Position numbers and translations under genes: made by a program. The notes beneath the pieces were generated by a model. It saw only the letters and a list, made by a program, of their open reading frames with translations. It was not told the origin of the DNA and did no database searches. From IMG/VR virus record IMGVR_UViG_3300032117_001271, positions 1-53,046 of that record: a stretch of DNA of 53,046 nucleotides; one strand, written 5' to 3'. The stretch comes from a virus. Numbering within the stretch: the first letter of the stretch is position 1; every line of letters begins with the position of its first letter. Positions 9,059 to 15,850 of this stretch are shown piece by piece.

Positions 9059-9087
9059 ATTATACTATCTTAAATGAAGCCTGTCAA
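9059..9087 (-). promoter_or_regulatory. Consensus sigma70 promoter for dnaJ operon
   Basis: Minus-strand TTGACA (9087-9082), 17-nt spacer, TATAAT (9064-9059): both boxes perfect. The -10 lies inside an inverted repeat ATAGTA-ATTA-TACTAT (9053-9068) and inside the 16-mer AATATAGTAATTATAC (9050-9065, plus strand), which recurs with one change at the queD promoter. About 31 nt from -10 to the dnaJ ATG. Confidence 0.9.
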
Positions 9088-9096
9088 GATTTTGAA

Positions 9097-9270
9097 TTAC
9101 TTTTTCTTTGTCGGAATTGCTTCGCCTTCGAATTTTTTGTGATGTTTAACTTCTTTTTTGGCCGGAGCCTTCTTTGCGGCTACTGGTTTTTTAGCTGGTT
9201 CTGCATGTGCTACTTCGAAACATACAATACTCCAAACTACAATGTTTAACGCAATTAAAAACTTTTTCAT
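9097..9270 (-). CDS. Small exported Lys-rich protein, 57 aa
   Basis: Found by reading the gap between dnaJ and holin. ATG at 9270 behind AAGGA. Residues 1-23 are a clear signal peptide (two Lys, hydrophobic core, cleavage expected after AHA), followed by a strongly basic mature peptide of about 34 residues rich in Lys, Ala and Pro, with two adjacent His and an end in KKK. No lipobox Cys. It directly follows the holin gene (10-nt gap) and ends just before the dnaJ promoter, so it belongs to the lysis transcript. A periplasmic cationic peptide could aid outer-membrane or murein disruption; this is inference only. Confidence 0.75.
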   Translation of the reverse strand: MKKFLIALNIVVWSIVCFEVAHAEPAKKPVAAKKAPAKKEVKHHKKFEGEAIPTKKK

Positions 9271-9280
9271 TTCAATTTCC

Positions 9281-9775
9281 TTATAGTGCTGGTTGTGGGC
9301 TTGCTGGGAATACTTTGTGCCCTGTACTACTAAAAGTTGGTGCTGGTACCGAACTAGTTGGTGCAGTTACAGCAGGAGCAGGTGTTGCTACTGGTGTTGG
9401 AGTTACTACAGGAGCAGGAGTTGCTACTGGAGTTATTGGTGCAGGTGGAGTATATGTTGTTCCAGCATTAGTTGGCATACTTAACCCGCCATTGTTAGCG
9501 CCATTTAATTTTTCTTGTGTACGTCCGTATGCACTTACACCAATAATTGCACCCATCGCAACGTGGAATAAACCGGCACCTTGAAGTGTTAACGGTTGCC
9601 ACTGACTATTAACTTGTCCATGCGACATCGCTTGTAACAAACTCCATAGGATTGGAAATCCTACAAAGTCCATAGTACAGACTAGCATATACATCCAGCC
9701 CATCATCGGACGCCATTTACTGTTCATCCAATCTTCTTTTTTCTTTTCGCTTTGACTCATGTGTTCTTCTGACAT
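9281..9775 (-). CDS. Holin, GTA three-helix type with Pro/Ala/Thr tail, 164 aa
   Basis: Residues 12-85 match the GTA_holin_3TM layout: a DWMNSKWRP lead-in, then three hydrophobic segments (about 24-50, 60-82 and a weaker one). Residues about 105-150 are a repetitive PAP/VATPAP-type low-complexity tail, unusual for a holin and probably outside the membrane. ATG at 9775 follows AGGAG; an AATAAATA late-type box lies 23 nt upstream. It is the fourth gene of the lysis cassette (endolysin, Rz, Rz1, holin). Role: timed permeabilisation of the inner membrane to release the endolysin. Confidence 0.85.
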   Translation of the reverse strand: MSEEHMSQSEKKKEDWMNSKWRPMMGWMYMLVCTMDFVGFPILWSLLQAMSHGQVNSQWQPLTLQGAGLFHVAMGAIIGVSAYGRTQEKLNGANNGGLSMPTNAGTTYTPPAPITPVATPAPVVTPTPVATPAPAVTAPTSSVPAPTFSSTGHKVFPASPQPAL

Positions 9776-9798
9776 GCTCGCTCCTAATTTTATACTAC

Positions 9799-9806
9799 TA
9801 TTTATT
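9799..9806 (-). promoter_or_regulatory. Possible late promoter box (AATAAATA) for holin
   Basis: Minus-strand AATAAATA, one mismatch from TATAAATA, 23 nt upstream of the holin ATG and overlapping the last codons of Rz1. Would let the holin be expressed separately from the other lysis genes. Confidence 0.4.
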
Positions 9807-10071
9807 TGACGCTATCAAATATCTTTTGTTGGGTACTATACCACTCGATCCATGCATCTATTTTAACTCTGCACTCATTGTAACTTCCATAGTTTTCACT
9901 AATTACTTCAACTGCTTCGCTCAATTTGGTAGTTCCAGGCGGAATTAATTTTATTTCTGGACAATTTTGTTTCATATCTTCTGGTACGTCTGGAAAATGA
10001 CGTTGTACAGGAACGGCCGTACTGCATCCTGCAAGTATAACAATAGACAAAATAATTAATAAACGCTTCAT
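9802..10071 (-). CDS. Rz1: Rz1-like outer-membrane spanin lipoprotein, 89 aa
   Basis: ATG at 10071. Signal peptide with lipobox: MKRLLIILSIVILAGC, lipid-modified Cys16. The mature part is short with Pro residues, as in o-spanins, and ends in a predicted helix. Its start overlaps the Rz stop (ATGA), the classic separated-but-adjacent spanin pair. Role: pairs with the inner-membrane Rz protein to fuse inner and outer membranes in the last step of lysis, which implies a Gram-negative host. Confidence 0.85.
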   Translation of the reverse strand: MKRLLIILSIVILAGCSTAVPVQRHFPDVPEDMKQNCPEIKLIPPGTTKLSEAVEVISENYGSYNECRVKIDAWIEWYSTQQKIFDSVK

Positions 10072-10532
10072 TTTACATCGCCTATTTTGTTTGATGCGGC
10101 TTCGTTGAGATCTTTAACTGCTTCTGGTGCAAGTTTACATTCTGCATCTATTACTGAAGCATCATGTACAATATGTTCTTTAACAACAACTTGCACATCA
10201 TGGATCACTTTAGTTTTTCCTTTTAATGCATTGTTTAATTGTTCGTTAGCATCTTTACTTTTTTGTTCAGACACGGCTACTTTAGATTCAAGATCAGCCG
10301 CTTTCGCTTTCCATGCCATTTCGACATCATACCCGCCACGTAACCATACGCCTAAAATTACTAATGCAATTCCAATAGGTTTTAATATTCCTGCGTATTT
10401 GCCGTAGAATGGAATTAGTCTTCCAACCCAACTTGCAATCATACCTGTAAGACCTACGGCAATTATAGCCCAGTAGATCCAATTTAAAATCGCATCAGGA
10501 ATAAGACTTAACATCCATTGAAATTGCCACAT
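10068..10532 (-). CDS. Rz: Rz-like inner-membrane spanin, about 154 aa
   Basis: Two N-terminal hydrophobic helices (about 10-35 and 45-65) followed by a long charged coiled-coil region (about 70-125) and a C-terminal DAECKLAPEAV segment like that of Rz proteins. ATG at 10532 chosen; an in-frame GTG three codons earlier (10541), overlapping the endolysin end, is an alternative. Two membrane helices rather than one is unusual for an i-spanin, so a fused holin-like role is possible. The gene order (endolysin, this gene, lipoprotein) supports the spanin call. Confidence 0.8.
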   Translation of the reverse strand: MWQFQWMLSLIPDAILNWIYWAIIAVGLTGMIASWVGRLIPFYGKYAGILKPIGIALVILGVWLRGGYDVEMAWKAKAADLESKVAVSEQKSKDANEQLNNALKGKTKVIHDVQVVVKEHIVHDASVIDAECKLAPEAVKDLNEAASNKIGDVK

Positions 10533-10533
10533 A

Positions 10534-11166
10534 TTAAGCACCTAGTACTTGTAATGCATGTTGTGTATGATTTGTACGTTCTGCTAGACCCAATGTACCA
10601 CCATTAATTTTTTTAGTTAATGCTAGTGTATCATTTGCATCTGCAAGTGCATTTAGGTTGTTAGCTTCCCAGAACCAGCAAGCTGATTGAATAGCACCTT
10701 CAAAAGTGCTTAAAAATTCTGGAACTTGATCTAGCGGTGTATCGATACTTTCGGCAAAACGACTATAATTGTCCTTACCAGTAATCTGAATTAGACCGCG
10801 ACCACAAAACTTCCAACCATCGCCTGACTCTTCAGGACCATTGCCCATACGATTAGCGTATGCTCTGTTAGCAATCTTTTCTGGTTGATGGCCATACTGG
10901 TTAGCTATTTCCATTGTTGGGAAATAGTGAGGCCATACTTTCATTAATGTTTCTGGACGATAGTTTAAATTCTCTTGAATTGCAGTATAGCCCGCTGATT
11001 CAACCATTGTTTGTCCTAAGAAATGTGCTACACGCATCTTGCTTGTAATATCATAATCAGGCAATACTTTGCATAACGCTTCGTGCCAATGATCAGCATA
11101 GGGGTTACGCAATACAATTTCTGAAAATTGTTGTAGTGTAAAATCGAAATCAAATGAATCTGCCAT
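10534..11166 (-). CDS. Endolysin, GH19 chitinase-like muramidase, 210 aa
   Basis: Glycoside hydrolase family 19 fold: HFLGQTMVESAGY with catalytic-type Glu56, then ENLNYRPETL with Glu65 and the GDGWKFCGRGLIQITG substrate-cleft segment near 110-125, typical of phage GH19 endolysins. No signal peptide, so holin-dependent export. The frame opens upstream to 11193, but the ATG at 11166 (overlapping the previous stop as TAATG) gives the normal family N-terminus MADSFDF. First gene of the lysis cassette. Confidence 0.92.
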   Translation of the reverse strand: MADSFDFDFTLQQFSEIVLRNPYADHWHEALCKVLPDYDITSKMRVAHFLGQTMVESAGYTAIQENLNYRPETLMKVWPHYFPTMEIANQYGHQPEKIANRAYANRMGNGPEESGDGWKFCGRGLIQITGKDNYSRFAESIDTPLDQVPEFLSTFEGAIQSACWFWEANNLNALADANDTLALTKKINGGTLGLAERTNHTQHALQVLGA

Positions 11167-11897
11167 TATTTCCTCTCTAGTGCAACAGCCCAATCGCCGT
11201 TTTCAAATATAAATGTATCTTTGACTTTAACTATGTTATAGTTTCCGATAACTTTTGTTAAGAACATGACTTCTGCCATGTCCTTGCTTTCTAATAAAAC
11301 TGGACCTTTAATTGTGCTATGTATTACTGCTTTAGGTCCGCTTTCTAATATGTTAAATGTTACTTCACCGCTGAATTTTCTTTTAAATGTAATGCTTTCA
11401 TCAAGAACAACAATACTATCTGCAAAACTACGTTTAAAGAATTCGCTAAAATTATTTAAAGGATGTTCTTGGCTTGCTACTTTATAAGAATTTTTATCTT
11501 TAGGAACAGCCGCACTTAAATTTTCAAGGGTAGCTGGTTCGCTTTTAAAGTTTTTAAAATAGCGAAAGCGCATGTCTTCCATGCCTGTTAGTTTTTTAAC
11601 ACCTTCAATTAATTCAAAAATCTGTTTACCAATGTGACGAGTTCTTTCAAGTTCGACATAAACACGATATTTGCCGTCATCCAACTCACCAGGAGTTACA
11701 TCTGAATCTAAAACAAATGGGTAACCCATTTCAAAGAAATTTTCTAAATCTTTGGCAGGTTCTTCTGTGTCAACAGTGAAACTTAAAACACAAATGTCTT
11801 CGTCTTCACCAATTTTACTTTTGTAGGCATCGATGTCAAAAACTTTTTTAACTAAGTTTCTTAAATCACCTGCTCTTAAATTTTCATCTAACTTCAT
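11166..11897 (-). CDS. Conserved T4-like phage protein of unknown function, 243 aa
   Basis: Not assigned. Soluble alpha/beta protein with clustered acidic stretches; central PGELDDGKYRVYVELER segment and a predicted C-terminal beta region. The style is familiar from hypothetical proteins of marine T4-like phages, but I cannot name a function. Start ATG at 11897 overlaps the end of the preceding gene by 4 nt (ATGA) and its stop overlaps the endolysin start, so the pair of unknowns and the lysis genes may be cotranscribed. No signal peptide or membrane segment. Confidence 0.7.
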   Translation of the reverse strand: MKLDENLRAGDLRNLVKKVFDIDAYKSKIGEDEDICVLSFTVDTEEPAKDLENFFEMGYPFVLDSDVTPGELDDGKYRVYVELERTRHIGKQIFELIEGVKKLTGMEDMRFRYFKNFKSEPATLENLSAAVPKDKNSYKVASQEHPLNNFSEFFKRSFADSIVVLDESITFKRKFSGEVTFNILESGPKAVIHSTIKGPVLLESKDMAEVMFLTKVIGNYNIVKVKDTFIFENGDWAVALERK

Positions 11898-12505
11898 GCC
11901 ACTGCTCCGCCTGGTGCTCCACCTGGAGTTGTTCCGCCTGGTGCTCCACCTGCTGGTGCTCCGCCTGGTGCAGGTGCTCCAGCAGGTGCTGGCGCTGGTG
12001 CTGGAGCCGGTGCTTGTTGTGTTTGAGCGGACTGATGACCTTTATCGTTAGTCAACATCTTGTCATCGCTCTTACCTTTCATCTTATGCATATAACCTTG
12101 ATAAATTTCAAATGCAATATGTTTAGGCATTTGTACTTCAACAATCCAAATAGGCTTGCGATCTAATTTACCCTTCTTACTATTAGGACGTAAATCTTGT
12201 GGGCTCTTAATTTTACGTGGTTCTAACAAATGGCTTTTTTGATATGTTACTTTGCAACCTAATTCCATTAAACGCTTACCTGCAACAGGATTAGGCATCT
12301 TATCTTTAGGCCACATAAAGCCAGCTGTGATCCAATGACGGTCTACTTTAGGGCCATATGCTAATTCACCATCGATCCAGTTTTCATATACGTATACGTC
12401 CATCTCTTCGAAAACACGTTCAAAGTCCTTTAAAACCGCAAGGCTACTGTTGTTTTCGTATAGTTCTTGTATGTTTTTAATAACATCTAATATGTCGTGG
12501 TGCAT
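11894..12505 (-). CDS. Unknown phage protein with Pro/Ala/Gly-rich tail, 203 aa
   Basis: Residues 1-140 form a compact domain with YVYENWIDGELAYGP, ITAGFMWP and PIWIVEVQMP segments; residues about 155-203 are a disordered low-complexity tail of alternating Pro-Ala then Gly-Gly-Ala-Pro repeats (nucleotides about 11897-12020). Such tails are common as flexible linkers on structural proteins. No catalytic motif seen. ATG at 12505; a weak late-like GCTAAATA box lies at 12532-12539. Coupled by overlap to the next gene. Function unknown; a virion or structural role is only a guess. Confidence 0.7.
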   Translation of the reverse strand: MHHDILDVIKNIQELYENNSSLAVLKDFERVFEEMDVYVYENWIDGELAYGPKVDRHWITAGFMWPKDKMPNPVAGKRLMELGCKVTYQKSHLLEPRKIKSPQDLRPNSKKGKLDRKPIWIVEVQMPKHIAFEIYQGYMHKMKGKSDDKMLTNDKGHQSAQTQQAPAPAPAPAPAGAPAPGGAPAGGAPGGTTPGGAPGGAVA

Positions 12506-12543
12506 TTGTCAATCCTAGAGTCTTCTACACTTATTTAGCTGGT

Positions 12544-12571
12544 TTGAAATCATACAGTATCAGTTTATTAT
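12544..12571 (+). promoter_or_regulatory. Sigma70-like promoter for phoH
   Basis: TTGAAA (12544-12549), 16-nt spacer, TATTAT (12566-12571): each box one mismatch from consensus. Predicted start near 12578 gives a leader of about 90 nt before the phoH ATG, which contains the paired hairpins at 12596-12659. Confidence 0.6.
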
Positions 12572-12595
12572 TTTAGGAATACGTTAAATAATAGT

Positions 12596-12659
12596 GTAGG
12601 ACCTCTGTAGTTATCAAAGGCGGTCACTACAAGTCCTACTTTTACAGTAAGAGTAGGAG
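12596..12659 (+). promoter_or_regulatory. phoH leader with mutually exclusive hairpins (candidate translational switch)
   Basis: Hairpin A: GTAGGAC (12596-12602) pairs with GTCCTAC (12633-12639), with an inner stem TGTAGT (12606-12611)/ACTACA (12626-12631) and a 14-nt loop. Hairpin B: TCCTACTTTTA (12634-12644) pairs with TAAGAGTAGGA (12648-12658), 11 bp with one G-U and a 3-nt loop. The arms share 12634-12639, so only one can form. Hairpin B buries the ribosome binding site AGGAG (12655-12659), 9 nt before the ATG; hairpin A frees it. No U-run follows B, so control would act on translation rather than termination. Confidence 0.6.
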
Positions 12660-12668
12660 CACAACTAG

Positions 12669-13388
12669 ATGAGTAAACAACGAGTGAAAAAGCGTTTTAC
12701 ATCAGAAGTTAACATTGTCGATTTTCCGCAATACCTTCCCCAAAAGAAGCATCGCGTGAGTTTACACCCACGAAATGCTAATCAAGCAACTTATATCCAG
12801 AAACTACAAGACGATAGTAAAAGCATAGTTTTTGCTATTGGTCCAGCCGGCACGGGTAAAACCATGCTAGCAGTTCAGCACGGTATTAAGATGTACCAAG
12901 ATGGTATCGTTGACAAAATCGTCGTGACAAGACCCGCCGTTTCCGTAGATGAAGATTTAGGATTTTTACCAGGTGACTTAAATGAAAAGATGGCACCATG
13001 GACAAGACCTATATTTGACGTCTTCTTGGATTATTATCAACAAAAAGACATTAACAAAATGCTGGAGGATGGAGTTATTGAGATAAGCCCACTTGCGTAC
13101 ATGCGTGGACGCACATTCAAAAACGCATACATCGTAGCAGATGAAATGCAAAATGCCACAGTAAATCAAATGAAGATGCTACTGACCCGTTTAGGAGAAG
13201 GGTCTAAGATGGTAGTGACAGGCGATTTAGCTCAAGCTGATAGATTAAAAGATAATGGCTTGATTGATTTTTGTAAATTATTAGATGGACATCCTGTACT
13301 AAAACATCTTGACATAGTACAATTTGATGCCAAGGACATTGAACGCCATAACGCAGTGAAGGAGGTGTTAGCTGTGTATGGAGATTGA
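12669..13388 (+). CDS. phoH: PhoH-like P-loop ATPase, 239 aa
   Basis: PhoH family NTPase, common in phages of aquatic bacteria; members are RNA-helicase-like or RNase-associated ATPases whose phage role is unsettled. Walker A GPAGTGKT (58-65), the TRPAV segment, Walker B AYIVADEMQN (about 150-160), sensor VVTGDLAQAD. Full length for the short phage form. It is a lone plus-strand gene between minus-strand operons, with its own promoter and structured leader, and ends at a strong bidirectional terminator. A perfect 14-bp palindrome GATAGTTAACTATC (13387-13400) overlaps the stop codon. Confidence 0.95.
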   Translation: MSKQRVKKRFTSEVNIVDFPQYLPQKKHRVSLHPRNANQATYIQKLQDDSKSIVFAIGPAGTGKTMLAVQHGIKMYQDGIVDKIVVTRPAVSVDEDLGFLPGDLNEKMAPWTRPIFDVFLDYYQQKDINKMLEDGVIEISPLAYMRGRTFKNAYIVADEMQNATVNQMKMLLTRLGEGSKMVVTGDLAQADRLKDNGLIDFCKLLDGHPVLKHLDIVQFDAKDIERHNAVKEVLAVYGD

Positions 13389-13410
13389 TAGTTAACTATC
13401 CAGTCCAGTA

Positions 13411-13434
13411 AAAACCGCCTCAAGGGGCGGTTTT
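13411..13434. terminator. Bidirectional intrinsic terminator between phoH and convergent gene
   Basis: AAAACCGCC (13411-13419) and GGCGGTTTT (13426-13434) form a GC-rich stem with a 6-nt loop, with a T-run on either strand. It ends phoH (+) and overlaps the stop of the minus-strand gene at 13434. Confidence 0.92.
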
Positions 13435-14105
13435 CATTTTGAGTAATGAGAAAATTGTAAGTAAGGACCAAACCCTGCTGTATCAATCCTAATTTCTAAT
13501 CTACGTTTTGCTATACAAATATAAGTACGACCAAATGTTGGATCTATCATAGGAATAGATACACTACGTCCGGCATGCTGTGTCATTTCTGATAAGAATT
13601 GTGCTTCGTCTAATGGATTAGTTTCTGCTTTTAATAAACCATAATGAACTCCAAGATCATCTTTAGTTCGGACAACAACTAGCAAGTGTAAATTTTTTGT
13701 ATCTTTATGTTTACCTTCTAGTGGATCGACAAAAATCTTTTTAAGAGTAACCCAATCTCTATTAGCCCATGCAGTACTATATCCGTCTGCACCTTTTGCT
13801 AAATTTTGTAAAAAACTTGCCTCTGTAGTTTCCTTACCTAATTTAGAACAACTCAGCCCTTTAACATCCAAGTCTGCCGTGGGTGCCTTAACATCGACAA
13901 CACTATTACCAGAACCTTTCCAATCGGCTCCCGGAATACTATCTGCAACACCATACTCCCAAGTTTCTTTAGCTAGCTGTATTTTACGGTTCTTTTTGAT
14001 GAAAGGAGCATAATACTCCTTCATCTCTATTTCAAAATTTGAATTAAAATCTTTGCCTAATATCGAATCGTGATCCGTAATAGGTACAGGGTAATACTTG
14101 ATCAT
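13434..14105 (-). CDS. Unknown protein, possibly nuclease-like, 223 aa
   Basis: No family recognised with confidence. A D-x(n)-D-V-K pattern (GADWKGSG, then VVDVKAP and DLDVKGLS, about residues 58-85), followed later by a hydrophobic strand LHLLVVVRT, has the look of a PD-(D/E)xK nuclease core. This is motif reading only. It starts on the stop of the clamp loader (TAATG), the place where T4 and relatives encode gp62, the small clamp-loader subunit, but it is longer and does not look like gp62. Ends at the terminator shared with phoH. Confidence 0.65.
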   Translation of the reverse strand: MIKYYPVPITDHDSILGKDFNSNFEIEMKEYYAPFIKKNRKIQLAKETWEYGVADSIPGADWKGSGNSVVDVKAPTADLDVKGLSCSKLGKETTEASFLQNLAKGADGYSTAWANRDWVTLKKIFVDPLEGKHKDTKNLHLLVVVRTKDDLGVHYGLLKAETNPLDEAQFLSEMTQHAGRSVSIPMIDPTFGRTYICIAKRRLEIRIDTAGFGPYLQFSHYSK

Positions 14106-15019
14106 TACAGATGACTTAATCTAACTAGTGTAGCGGCTAGGTTAATTTCTGGATCAATACATAATGTATGATCAGTTGCTCCAGCTTTGATATGCAATAT
14201 GGCTTTTTCTTGTGTAGCATCGTCACCAAAGATTTCGATGTTGTCATACAACCAGCGATAAATTTCTTCCATTTCTTCTGGACGCACTTGACCACAAATT
14301 AGTTTTCTCGCTTCGCTAATCTTGCCTGCCTTAAACAATTCAACCATTTGAATCTTATAATCAGCTTGTCCAGTGTCTCCTTTTTCAGGACTGTGCAATT
14401 TACCATCCATACTATTCATCTGTACGGTATTGATACATTTACGCAAGTCTGGATAAGTTCCTTTGACAAAAGAATCTAGTGTATCTAAATCGAAATCAAT
14501 ATTTTCTTCTACTAGGATAGTAGCAACACGAGCAGTAAACTCTGTAATGTCCACCCTTTCAATATGAAATCCTTGACATCTACTATGTAAGGCAGGAATA
14601 ATACGATTAGGATAGTTGCAAGTAAGAATAAAACGTGCAGTAGTGTGATACTCTTCCATAACTCCACGCAATGCCGCTTGAGCATTTGGAGACAAATAAT
14701 CTGCTTCATCTAGTAAGACAATCTTAAAATCACCAAACGGAATCATTTGGACAAAGTTTACAATTTTATCACGCACATCTTCAACTGAGTTAGTACGACT
14801 TGCGTTAATTTCTAAAATATCTAAATCGTTAATTTCTAATTCATTAAAGAGAATCTTAGCCAAGGTAGTTTTACCAATACCTGCATTACCGCTTAACAAT
14901 AAATGCGGAATGCTTTTATCTTTAATCCACTTTTCAATTTGTTCTTTTTGATGTGCATCTCTAAAAACATAACCGTCTATTGTTTTAGGACGATATTTTT
15001 CTACCCATAATTCTTTCAT
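14105..15019 (-). CDS. 44: Sliding-clamp loader large subunit (T4 gp44/RFC small-subunit type), 304 aa
   Basis: AAA+ ATPase that loads the gp45 clamp for replication and, in T4-like phages, for late transcription. N-terminal EKYRPKTIDGY, Walker A GNAGIGKT (44-51), Walker B LLDEADYL with DEAD at 104-107, sensor 1 TCNY, then the SRC arginine-finger motif, all in the expected order; length close to T4 gp44 (319). Own promoter at 15040-15068, whose -35 lies inside the terminator hairpin of the groES unit. The sliding clamp and gp62 are not identified in the window. Confidence 0.95.
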   Translation of the reverse strand: MKELWVEKYRPKTIDGYVFRDAHQKEQIEKWIKDKSIPHLLLSGNAGIGKTTLAKILFNELEINDLDILEINASRTNSVEDVRDKIVNFVQMIPFGDFKIVLLDEADYLSPNAQAALRGVMEEYHTTARFILTCNYPNRIIPALHSRCQGFHIERVDITEFTARVATILVEENIDFDLDTLDSFVKGTYPDLRKCINTVQMNSMDGKLHSPEKGDTGQADYKIQMVELFKAGKISEARKLICGQVRPEEMEEIYRWLYDNIEIFGDDATQEKAILHIKAGATDHTLCIDPEINLAATLVRLSHL

Positions 15020-15039
15020 AAGATTCCTTAGTTTTCTTT

Positions 15040-15068
15040 ATTGTACAGGTGAAAACAGGACTAGTCAA
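15040..15068 (-). promoter_or_regulatory. Sigma70-type promoter for clamp loader
   Basis: Minus-strand TTGACT (15068-15063), 17-nt spacer, TACAAT (15045-15040): one mismatch in each box. The -35 lies within the loop and arm of the hairpin at 15055-15077. Confidence 0.8.
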
Positions 15069-15077
15069 TAGTCCTGT
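15055..15077 (-). terminator. Hairpin with U-tract after groES unit, overlapping the next promoter
   Basis: Perfect 9-bp stem (ACAGGACTA with TAGTCCTGT) and 5-nt loop; on the minus strand it is followed by TTTTC. It lies 20 nt past the groES-like stop. Moderate GC and a short U-run make it a weak to moderate terminator. Confidence 0.6.
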
Positions 15078-15096
15078 AATAGTTTGGTGAATTTAA

Positions 15097-15534
15097 TTAA
15101 AACTGCGGACCGGAGAACTGTGCAGGATCCCATTCTTGGTGTTGAACTTTTGAATGAGCACCATATGTATTCATATAGTTCTCGCCGGGCTTTTCATCGC
15201 TAACCATTAGAATGGCATTGATATCTGCACGACGAACAGTAATTTCTGAACCATCTTCTTCAACTACAGTAATACCACGTGTCCAACGACCGTGTTCTAG
15301 TAAGATCCAATCGCCGACTTTAACATCTTTTTGTTCAGGACCGATTGCATAAACACGACCCCAACGATGGCGAACACCTTCGCTCTTACCATCATCGCTT
15401 GGTAATACAAACATACCAAGTTTTCTTTCACCGAATTCCATATCGGTAATAAGAACGTTGTCACGGATTGGGATTAGTTTGCCTGTTACTTTAGGCTTGA
15501 TGCCTTCCCAACCTACACCTTTTGATTCAGCCAT
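15097..15534 (-). CDS. groES: GroES-like co-chaperonin (T4 gp31 analogue), 145 aa
   Basis: Cpn10-type beta-barrel: KLIPIRDNVLIT opening strand, a mobile-loop region about 30-52 (FGERKLGMFVLPSDDGKSEG), then GRVYAIGP and KVGDWILLEHG. T4 gp31 replaces GroES to let GroEL fold the major capsid protein; the same use is likely. It is longer than GroES (97) and gp31 (111), with an N-terminal extension and a C-terminal extension rich in aromatic and polar residues (about 115-145) of unknown purpose. Start overlaps the stop of the upstream small gene (TAATG). Confidence 0.88.
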   Translation of the reverse strand: MAESKGVGWEGIKPKVTGKLIPIRDNVLITDMEFGERKLGMFVLPSDDGKSEGVRHRWGRVYAIGPEQKDVKVGDWILLEHGRWTRGITVVEEDGSEITVRRADINAILMVSDEKPGENYMNTYGAHSKVQHQEWDPAQFSGPQF

Positions 15535-15824
15535 TACTCATTTCCTTCCGGATCTTGATTTGCAATATTCTTCTTTGTAGAAGCAGGTGCGGGTGTAGGT
15601 GTTGGTTCTGGACGAACGTTTACTTGGTTTGGAATGCCAGAGCCTGCGCCTTCTGCAATAATTTCTTCTCTGCGTTTGACAATTTGTCCGCCTGGGCCTA
15701 GTTTATCGCCACGGGCATTTACTTTTGCATTTCCTACAGCAACGGCCATTTCATTTTGCTTAACAAGTTTAATCATGTCGACTTCCTTGCCTCTTGCTGT
15801 TTTATAAATTTGTTTACTTGCCAT
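15534..15824 (-). CDS. Small conserved-looking phage protein, 96 aa
   Basis: No function assigned. Basic N-terminal half with ARGKEVDMIKLVKQNE and KLGPGGQIVKRREE segments, then a Pro/Thr-rich disordered C-terminus. Similar small proteins occur in marine T4-like phages as hypotheticals. ATG at 15824 with a good GAGGAG ribosome binding site. A TATAAT-like -10 (15843-15838) lies just upstream but lacks a clear -35. Translationally coupled to the groES-like gene, so possibly a co-chaperonin partner; this is inference from position only. Confidence 0.65.
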   Translation of the reverse strand: MASKQIYKTARGKEVDMIKLVKQNEMAVAVGNAKVNARGDKLGPGGQIVKRREEIIAEGAGSGIPNQVNVRPEPTPTPAPASTKKNIANQDPEGNE

Positions 15825-15850
15825 TTTAATCTCCTCGATTATAGTACTAC

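Noticed and set aside
9281-9775. Holin of gene-transfer-agent type, so possible GTA or prophage
   Set aside because: Everything else is T4-like lytic phage; no integrase, repressor or attachment site is seen. The holin family is shared widely.
11894-12020. Collagen-like protein
   Set aside because: The Pro/Ala/Gly tail lacks regular G-x-y triplets, so it is better read as a disordered linker.
13387-13400. GATAGTTAACTATC palindrome as phage regulator site
   Set aside because: It overlaps the phoH stop codon just before a strong terminator; no second copy noticed, so chance or terminator-associated structure is more likely.
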